DNA of 64,000 nt from Anisakis pegreffii (Eukaryota; Nematoda; Chromadorea; Rhabditida; Anisakidae), in assembly GCA_035041965.1 (NCBI GenBank), contig JAPYMA010000908.1, positions 186,001 through 250,000 on the forward strand, given 5' to 3'. The notes under the pieces are model-generated. The model was given only the letters and a program-made list of their open reading frames with translations, made no database searches and was not told the origin of the DNA. Below are positions 13,676-23,500 of this stretch, piece after piece; the stretch's first letter is position 1; the number at the start of each line of letters is the position of its first letter. The translations under genes and the position numbers were made by a program.

Positions 13676-13966
13676 AGGTTTCATCAGGATTGCGCTAAGC
13701 GAATGATCCCAAAAGATGCGTTCAGCGAAATCGTACTCGAGAAGACCAAAAAGTGGATAGAAATGGATAGCAAGCAATTCGAAGATAATGTGTTGGCATC
13801 TCCTGTGGCAATGAGAATTATACGAAGGGCATTCGCTGGTGAATGTACTCCAAATCAACCAAATCCTTAAAAACCAGCAATCCTTTCTGGAAATCAACTA
13901 ACAAACAAATCTCATTCACACATAATCGAAAATCCTCCTTCTGTGAGAAACCAACCAATATATACC
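13676..13966 (+). pseudogene. Unit A last alpha exon with in-frame TAA
   Basis: The exon follows a TTTCAG acceptor and starts RFHQDCAKRM. It contains the KQFEDNVLASPVAMRIIRR helix and then reaches TAA at 13,868-13,870. The same frame stays open after that stop to a good donor (GTAAGG) at 13,967, and the whole exon is 291 bases, a multiple of three. This suggests a nonsense change in a normal alpha exon. A genuine C-terminus at the TAA is the alternative. No beta exon follows. Confidence 0.5.
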
Positions 13967-14782
13967 GTAAGGTCTCGAATGATTGTTTGTAGGAATTGTG
14001 ATATTTGTTTGAGGAAATCGTTTAATAAGATCATATGATGTGAGAATTACAAGTGATGACTGCAGCCGTCACTGAGGAGTGATATATCACTGAAGGAAAG
14101 AACAATAATCAATCTACTTCAAACTAATGCAGTCGAAATTCAGAAATATTGGTCTATTAGAATACCTCAGATTAACTGGATCTCCATTTGACGCTGCTTC
14201 ATTCTTATATGATAACTTATGTTCCATATAAATATGCGCTGGGTGGCATATTTACCGATCAAGCCATCCCTCTCTGTTTATTCGTAGGAATTCGGACGTG
14301 GGGAAGGTCAACTCAGGCTCAGGTGCACGATTATCCTCACAATTAAGACTAGGTTCACGCGTAGGTTTCGTTTTGAACGAAGGATTGAATAACATTTGGT
14401 CAGAAGACGTACGATTGAAGTCGTCGATTTGGTATTTTTGGTACTTCGATTTGGTATGAGCTACGTAGTTGTAAGTATCACTTTAAACGGTAGGATTTGA
14501 GTGTTATATCACCGCCTGTTCGAATATTTCAATATTTGCTACGAGTAGCAAAACTGCCATCTGAGTAATGAGTTCGACGTAAGCTGCTCTTCAGTCATAC
14601 CATTAATCCTTGTACAGTTGTTTAAAATTTTCATGTTTTGATGCTGTACCACTATGTTGTACGTTATAACATGAATCGTTTCACATTTGGATGTCAATCT
14701 TTAGTTTATCACTTTTACTTTATGATTGTTAAAGAGTAAACCTTTGATCATGCTCAGTGTCAATCACTTTAGATTTGATTTG

Positions 14783-14875
14783 TCAATTTTGGATGCTTAT
14801 TCTCCATCAACTTGCCCTAAAGTGGCAGAAAATCATGTACCGCCAGCTGCAGATGTGCAATCATCTCAAAAAATT
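14783..14875 (+). pseudogene. Stray alpha'-exon fragment
   Basis: About 90 bases are nearly identical to part of the unit A alpha' exon (around 9,505-9,590), encoding LDAYSPSTCPKVAENHVPPA. It begins and ends abruptly without an acceptor or donor and sits inside the shared 3' flank, where the unit B copy has no such insert. It is therefore a dispersed piece of the gene family rather than a functional exon. Confidence 0.7.
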
Positions 14876-15589
14876 CAATTTCATGAATTAGATCATTTGA
14901 ATTTCGAAAATATTAAAACTTCAGAGTTTATCTAAAAAGTGAAAAAAACATCCGCAATGGATTTTCATCGAACCATCGAGCACTTACATGTTTGATAATT
15001 TCGATCAGAAATCATGGAAATGTACTTGATATTCAAGCTTAAGATCCTTTTGAATGGAACAATTTTGCTCACTTCGACAATGAATTCTCACTATGAGTGA
15101 ACTCAGTGAGAATTTATGTATATTTCGATCGGATGGAAATCTTTCCAACTAGCTAAGTAAAAAGACTTACAGTCTTTAGAACATGCAGTTGAATTAATAG
15201 ATGGAATATTGAAGCCGAACAAATTGCGTGGGAGGAAGCGACTCAAAATTTCGTTGAACTTTGTTGCTCTTAGCTCTTATTAAAAAATGTGATTATCTCT
15301 GTTAGTCTACATAGAAATGCATCCAGATGAGTGTGATATAAATCAATGAAGAGCAGAATAATCAGTTGAATATTCAGTGAAATGTTACGTAAAAGTTCAT
15401 CGAGCTGTCGTTGATCATGTTATTCGTCCAATTTGCGTCTATTTCTTTAGCTATTCATCAATGATAGAGGGCAAGCAGCAAAGATAACTGCATATGAATG
15501 AGATGGGAATGATTACGGCTTGCTTCAAGTTGGGCATACTATCAAAATTCACACAAATTGACCTGTTTTATCAAAACCCGAGATCCCGT

Positions 15590-15665
15590 GATTTTTCAAA
15601 ACTCGAATCCCGAGATCGGGATCAGAACTGAAATCCCGGGATCCCGAGATCCTGTGCAAACCCTA
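15590..15665. repeat. CCCGGGAT-rich palindromic repeat
   Basis: Repeated ATCCCGAGATC, ATCGGGATC and ATCCCGGGATC phrases overlap and form short palindromes, ending in a GCAAACCCTAG phrase. A related, weaker copy in the opposite orientation lies at about 31,222-31,275 (AGGGTTTGCAAAATC and ATCCCGGGA). This is a dispersed low-complexity repeat with no coding content. Confidence 0.55.
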
Positions 15666-16179
15666 GTTTCAGCTCATAATGCTGCGTGAGTGTCTTGCGA
15701 TTTGTGAGCCGCGAGATGAGATGAAACATGATCTATCGTAAATTGTAATAATATGTGGAGGTGTAACCCCGAATGAAGGAAGTGATGATGAAAGAGCTGT
15801 ATGGCTATAGATCTAGCAGGTATCACAGAAACAAATCTTCCGCAGTGCTCACATGCGAATGAGTAAGATAAAGAAAGCCTTATCCCATTTGCGCTTTGTT
15901 TTCTCCTCATGAATGTAAACATGCATAACCGACGAATCGTATGACTGAAAATTGTTGTATATAGTATTATATCCGATAATTTTCACTGTAAATGGTTTTG
16001 CTTCATCGTTATCTTAGTTTGGTTACAATATTCCAAACATGATTCTCATAGCTGTTGCCAGTAACTCAAAAAAAATTTTATTACGTATCACTGTTAGAGT
16101 GCTCAAAACTGTTTAATGTCGCAATGAGGTTTTTCCTTTACAAATAAATGGTGCTATTGCAAGTTTTGAGAGAAAGTTC

Positions 16180-16345
16180 TAAATTAGCGATAGCGTTAGC
16201 AAATTAGCGGATTAGCGTTAGCGCTCCGCTAGTTTTCTGGCGACGTTAGCGTTAGCGACTCAATCCGCATATAGTTGTTAGATTAGCGGATTAGCGAATA
16301 GCGCGCTAATTTTTTCCGTTAGCGTGCCCAACTCCGTTAAAAACC
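16180..16345. repeat. Imperfect TTAGCG / GATTAGCG satellite-like repeat
   Basis: More than a dozen copies of TTAGCG in slightly different spacing (AAATTAGCG, GGATTAGCG, GCGTTAGCG) cover this stretch. A few are interrupted by short unique pieces, and inverted CGCTAA copies also occur. It is short and degenerate, with no sign of coding. Confidence 0.75.
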
Positions 16346-17576
16346 GTGTTATACGCTTTTAGGGACATCAAAAACCAATTGATGTTTACACTCACATTGT
16401 ATAATGCCAATGAATGGCACAATTGAAAAAAAATGTTATTTCCATATTTTGTGATCATCATCAAAGTGGTATTCTCTCATATCACCTGGGCGCTTCCAAT
16501 TCATTGGTTTGAATGCTTTCGACAGTTTAACCGACCTATGCATCATACGATAAACTACTCAGTGCATAATAACATACATACTTCGTCATTCGATGATAAG
16601 ATCCATTCAAAAAAAATGCTTAACAACAGTCTAATGCACTTATCGCTCGCTTAAGGAATGCTCTAATTTTATCAGCTCAATCGTTGACCAATGTGCAGCG
16701 TTCGTTCTAAGCGTGTAAGATCAGCATCTCTCATAGTGTTCTCAACGTCAACGAAATAATGTTGCTTGATTTCTGCTAAATTTTATATAGAGTTATATTC
16801 CTTCCCTGAATCATCGCTGTGGAAATATCGATGTGTTCAATGCATCGAGCAATCGTATTTTATTAGAAGTTAGTTCACGTTTACTTTATTGGTGTGGTAA
16901 TGCTTTTGTCTTGAAAGTTATTTTGAGGTTGGTGCGGTTGGATGCGTTGAAGACGAACGTCAACGGTTAACGTTTTCTTTACTTACACATTCACAACAGC
17001 AATCATAAGAAGAAATTTAGCGTTATAATATTGGTTAAGATTAAGGCAAGATAAAGAATAAATGATGGTCTATTGATGATGTGATACAGACGTTACAGAA
17101 ATTGTAAATTCTCATGTCAATATGTTCGTGAATAAGATCAAATATTTCGATAAGATATAGATGCTGCAAACTAGCAATGAATCATAAGAAAATCGTGAAT
17201 AACATTATTCACAACAGCTCTCAGTCCAGTGGCAACGTATTATCGTATTGTCCATTCATCGTATTATCTTAAAATTTTTGAAAACCTTTGCCTTCATTCA
17301 TGCAACACCGCATCCAGTGTAAAATATGGAGCAAATGTTTTGGAGAGAAGCATTTAATTGAACTTATCGAGTATCTTTGGAAGTACTCAAATTATCCAGA
17401 ACGGGCGATGCATCAGAATTCAATCGTTTTTCTGTCGTGATACTGCTGAACATCTAGAGTGAATGACGTTGGAACTCGTTTATTCGGATTTCATTCAGAT
17501 AATGATTTCTAATCAGCGTTACGCTCATGCGAACAATGTTGACAGTGGGAGTTTTTTTCAGACACCCCAACAAATA

Positions 17577-20500
17577 ATGAGTTCTATGAGCTGGTTGATT
17601 GGTTGGGTGATAAACATAAATGATCAAGAGATAAAAGTACTTCGAAGGAATCGAAAACATCGATTATCACGTAATAAAACACATCCGAACGTTGTGATCG
17701 GTGATTGGATTGCATTTCGAGTTTGTAATTGCCTTATTTGATCCCACTGATGAATTGTACAACATTAAGAAGATCCCTCCAGTATTTTTATAGAATTCGA
17801 ATTCCTTGAGAATGAGTTTACATTAGGGGAAGGTTTTCCTCATCAAAAAATTTCATAACGAATTCTGCTGCATTGTAACTCGGCATAATCGGATTGTTTA
17901 CATTGTTTTTAAACCAAATGCATGTCCCGACGCCATACTCGTCATTTACCGTGCCAAGTAGTGACAGCTTAGGCGTGTGAAGGTTTACAGACTGAAGCAT
18001 TTTGTTCATCGAATAATAAAGTGGATACTGAAGGGATGAACAATTTCAGAAGAATACTGCATCTGGTCAAGGATGTTTGATTCAGATCATCGATCCAGTT
18101 TTGCCAACCAAAACTTTTTGGATCAAATCTAGGATGGAAACTGGAGTGCGTTTATATATCTTTTCTTTTCTAGCTTCTAATCCTGACACCTTCACAACAT
18201 AAGTGTTTATGTTCGAATTCTCTTTGAATTCCCATTTACCACGATCTCATCTTAATTTCTCAGTGACGAGAAACTTGTGATCATGAAAAGCGTTATACCT
18301 TTAAGTTAATTTTACCTTTAAGTTAATTTTCACCTTCCATCGTGAAGAACGTTGCTATAAATCGTCGTTTCTTATCATTCTTCTCTGACATTCACTATCA
18401 TTCACAATGTTATCTTATTTGAAGAGTCCCGTTGGATATTATTTAATGATGATAACGTTTTTCAGTCATTTTCACCTCTTTTTCAGTCATTTTTACCATT
18501 ATTGTGAGTTACTGTTTTTATCCTTCTTCGATGACACTCAACATCTTAGGCAATGCCATCTCAAGTAACGGATCCCAGTGGATATTACCCAATGCTACTA
18601 ACGTCTTTCAGTCACCACAAACGGAGTGTGTCTGCGTAAAAACTACTGCGATCGGTTCACCAGATGTACAGTTACAAGAGGGTGACTGTGGGATTTGTAG
18701 AATATGGTCACCGCATTTCGAGGTTATTTTCAATCGCACTTTCGACACTGTGCCGTCTTCATTTTCTCTTTATTTTCAAGTTTCGTAAACAAGCATTTTT
18801 GGAAAGATGCGGGATCGAACGCACGCTCTCTGAACTAATCAGATCCTCACAATCAGTGTCTAGCGTCACCTCGTCAACCATCTACCCATTTCTACAGTCA
18901 TTTTGAATCTACTTATGTACTTTCTTCTCTCAATTCACATCTGTTTATGCCGGCTTTCCGCGTGCCTCACATTTGTGTTGCAAGAGATCTTGATCCTGAC
19001 GAAGTGGAATCTATGAAGAATATGAATTGATGGATCAGTTATGCCGGGGGGGGGGGGGGCAACATCGAGAAATGAGAATCAATTCGATGTACTTATCAGT
19101 GAATGATTCTAGACGGGCGGGTAGTTCCGGATTCATTTTCAAGGTGCAAAATCTTAATTGCAGTATTTGGCTGATCCTTTACACCTGTTCAATGATTCTG
19201 TGAATGTGAAACCAAATGTAGCATACGATGTATGGTGCAGACTGAACAGTGACCCAGAATCACAGTACGATGGCGTGAGTCCAATTCTTGAGATACACTC
19301 AATCGAGGCGCCTTCTGAAAGTCAAATGATATCGCTATGTGCTGTATGTTTACAGAAATCAGTTTTGAGTTTGTTTTTTGGTAATGCAATATGATTTGTA
19401 TCAAGTAAAGTGATATTACTAAATATGTACCAATGAAAGCAATGGTTCATGCATGATTTTAAAGGCATTTTCTGAACAGCTGGATTTGTAATGCAAAATT
19501 GTGAAAAGCTAAGGTAATTTTTAGAAAATTTGAAAAAAATAAGGATGCATGCGATAAAAAACTATAAATGATAAGAGGAAATATTAATTACAGCCCTGGA
19601 CGCCAGGAAGCCTATGTAATCGGATTGATCAGGTGTTATCGTTAGATCCACCCGCATCCGCACAAAACCAGCAATTCACGGTGGAAAGCCAGGAATCATC
19701 GGCAGAAACACAGGACAAATCCAGTGGAAGACGGAAAATCTGTGGAAACGAACATTTACGATCTATAGTTAGTTCTAGAATATCATAAACTGCAATAAAT
19801 GGTTTATGCGTGGATCTAATGGCACTTTTTGAACAGTATGCTTGTTAGTGCAGTCTTGTGAAATGTGGATCTGGATTTTGAAAAGCGTGAGAATAAGTAC
19901 TGAAGTGCATTTGATTAATAATTGAGTATGCTCAACAGAAATGCTTATTGTAACCGCGAAAGCAATCGGGTGGAGACAATCCAGCTGATTTGGTCAAAAT
20001 CGTTTCACTTTTAGAATCTTTCGTTTATTTCATGTCAACTTTATTCCTAATCATGCAGTGGCATGCCCAAAATGACGAACAGTCGTTCCATCTGTTCCCA
20101 GTTCCGTATTAGTCTCCCTTCAGCACACAAACAGCAATATCATTTGAATTGATTTGCACTCGGAGGAGTTTTTGATATCATTTTCAGGATGCTGAGAAAG
20201 AAGATTCAAGGAAGTCAGCTCAAGAACATCGTAAAACAGTCGCTGAATTTGTAGTCGAGCAGTTGAAAGAGAAACGAGATCTTTACCTGAGACATCGTCA
20301 AGAGGCGAACGCCATCAGTGGACTGATGTACGAATAAGTAGTTGCATGCCTCGAATTCACTTCACAAACGAAATGAACTCTCACTATCTCCTTTGTATTA
20401 TCGCTTATCATGAATGTAATAAAGAACTGTCTCAAATTTATTAATTTTGTAGTGCAGAGCAATCGCTATCAATGAGACAATGGATCATCGAAGAGAATCA

Positions 20501-23500
20501 ACGCAACTATCACAAATCAGCTCTGATGACGTTCCTCGAATCCAATCCAGCCACCGATGAGGTACATTATCTCCAGGAAGCATTCTCATCGTATCATTTC
20601 ACTTGAAAAAATTTGGCGTTCCATAAATGATAATTCCTTACCAAACTTGCCGAAGTTACTGAATGAGATCACAATGAGATCATGTGAATTTATAGAGTGT
20701 TTCGCAGACTTCCATCGAGCCAGCATCATCCATCAATAATATTCTTGAACAATTACGCAGTTGCAGTCGTTGCCAAACAGTATGTGAATATCAATGATGC
20801 CGTTTAATCTTTTAGATAACCATTTCGATCACAATGTCTTTTCGCTCAAACATGGCGAGTGGCATTTGTATCGAATATCTCAAAAATACTGATGCACTTG
20901 GTATTAATTCATTAGAAGATGTACAATCCTTGAACATGAGCAATTTTTAGGCTTTTTATACCTGAAAATTCGGTTATTTCATGCTACTTCCATTAGAAAG
21001 TGACTGTTGGTTTGGGGATTACTTCAAACATTGAATTCTAAATGGACTACTCAAATGAAATTATCGCATGTTCTTTCAGTTATTTCATCAGCAATGCGCT
21101 AAGCAGGTCGATCGCAGAGATTCGGTGTGGGAAACGATTCTGGACACAACCAGCAAACAGCTTGCAATGAGTGAGAAACAATTCGATGAGAACGTATTCG
21201 CAACACCGCTCACCATGCAAATTGTACGTGCATTGTTGCAGAACACATCCGCACATAACCAGCAATTCCCAGTGCAACGTCAAGAAACATCTGCGCAAAC
21301 TCAACACCAGTCCAGAGGGAGACAAAAAATGAGCGAAGAAGAACAGTTGCAATCTACGCTGAGGCATGTAACATCTTCAAACAACCTCCTGACTTCTACG
21401 AAGAATCAGGGAGCATATACGAAGGTCACAGAGAAAACAGTTAAAGATCAAGGATTATCACCAATAAATCAGAACAATTCAGTGATAGTTCAAGAAATAA
21501 CGGGAGTGGATCGAAAGCCACTACTTACGGTAGTGATATTTTTAGTATTCCTTTGTCAGATTTTCAGATAATGCATCTCAAAACCACTCATTCGATCCTA
21601 AGCGGATCTTTGTCGTGATTTGATGAATGGAGAATTTTTTCAGACTCAAGAAAAGATATGTTCAAACAATCTTAGTGAATTGCAATGCGAAGCTGCTATT
21701 GACCTCATAATGAAGCAGTTGGTGGAGAGGAGTATTCTTTACCAGGAGCACCGTCAAGAGGCAGATGCCACTAAAAGTTTAAGGTATTTATATATGTTGT
21801 GCTATTCGGTCGAATTTTTGTCTTCTTCCAAGCGGTGTTCCTTTTGAGACACATTTTTGATTTTTTAGTAACTACTGAAAGTTGCTGGATTACCAATTCT
21901 CGCCACCAAAGTTAATTTGGTGTAGTTACTGGATTACCAATCCAGGGAAAAAAGTTTGGGTGCATTGGCATATCGAGATTATAATCTCATTTGTTGCTCA
22001 CAGACTTAATTTCGGTGTGCAGAAACCATTCGAATCGCTGTTTGGATTTCTTTTCCTTTTTTCGGTTTGCCAACAATATTTGACGATCCTCGAAATGCGT
22101 TCGTTCAGATTCGAACTTCAACAAAAATCATATACCTCTGATATTTTCCATCGTGTTGAATTGAAAACCACTCGATAGTCATATTGTCGCGACTAGCGCG
22201 AAAAGCCAGCATGCAATGATGATAGGGCTTAAAGAAAATAGTACTTAAATCAAATAGAAATGATTGAGCAATGAGCCGAGGTGGGGGCCTAATATTAAAA
22301 CCTTGAATAGTAGTAGGGAAGATCTTCGTTCCGGTAGTGTTAACTCAAAAAAATTTTTTTCGAAGATTTTCGAAATTTTCATCACAGGTAGCTAGCTACC
22401 TGTGGATTTTTTCGGAATCATCTTCGAACGTGAACCTGTGTTTTTAGCGGCTAGAAGTGAACGGAGGACCTAGTAGTATAAGCAGTTGAAAGGACATTTT
22501 TCGATATCTGGCCTAGGCCAAGTCCCCCTGGTGTAACGCTGGGCTTTGAGGATCCGATTTGTTCAGAAGGCGCGAGCTCGATTCCGCGTCGGTCCGAAAT
22601 CTCTGCCAAAGTTTGATCTCATTCAAGAGATATTCAAAAGGGCTTAGTTGCCTTACATATCGAAATCAAATTTGCAGTGCAATGCAGTCACTCTCATTGA
22701 AACAATGGATCACCGAAGAAGAACAACGCATTGATCACGCATACAATCTTATGACATTCTTTGCATCGAATGCTGACAATGACATGGTACATTCTGAGGT
22801 AATATTAAGCCTTTGCATCGAATCGTTTTCGCCTCTGAATCAGAGTAAATCAAAAAATGATTGAAGTCAGTTTTCCTGATTATTGCCGTAGGAAAGTGAT
22901 CAAAAATTATCTCAAGATAAAAACGGTTTGCAGATGCTATCTGGGTCACGGAATTCTCTTGAAAAAATTATTCAAGACTTGCGGCCAGTCGTTCGTGCTC
23001 AACTTGTGAGTAGTTTTCAATTATTTCTCTCATTCAGAATATCTCTCGATATATTAACCTTTTGAAAACAGAACAGAGAAGAATCTTCCAGTTTCAAATT
23101 GCTTCTTTCGATTTTATCCACACATTTATCTTTGAAGTAGACCTCTTCGGTGTTTTTTCTGAATAAGGTTCTTTCTGAGGTAAGCACTCTCCTGCTTTTT
23201 AAGAGGCGAAGAAACGATTTTTGGAGCTGATCATGATCATTCTTGATTGACAGAAAACGAGAATACTTATCGACATGTACAACTCCGTTGATTTGACCTG
23301 AACAAACCGTTCGATTACCATCACGAAACGAGCTATCTTTAAGAGGTTTCATCAAAAATGTGCCCAAAAAATGGATCCAAAGGATTTGAAATGGCAGAAT
23401 CTTTTCGACGCAACGAGAAAGCAATTAGAGATGAGTGATAAAGAATTGGACGAGAATGTCTTAGCATCGTCATTGGCGATGCAAATTATACGTCGTTCAA

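Larger units (their letters stand above)
13967..17560. other. Region between units A and B, no intact gene
   Basis: From 14,040 to about 14,780 the sequence resembles 27,130-27,740 downstream of unit B, so this is a shared 3' flank. About 100 bp at 14,510-14,615 repeat 13,485-13,590 (the CGAATATTTCAATATTTGC segment). From 16,400 the sequence is the 5' flank of unit B. The open frames at 15,674-15,922 and 16,433-16,654 show no family resemblance or splice context that I trust. Confidence 0.45.

Noticed and set aside
10293..13966. Calling the extra unit A modules a nematode polyprotein allergen
   Set aside because: The arrangement in tandem helical units is reminiscent, but the sequence motifs and the dibasic cleavage sites of that family are not seen.
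18797..18893. Functional tRNA gene on the minus strand
   Set aside because: Box-like motifs are present, but I could not pair an acceptor stem or define an anticodon; the sequence is called tRNA-like only.
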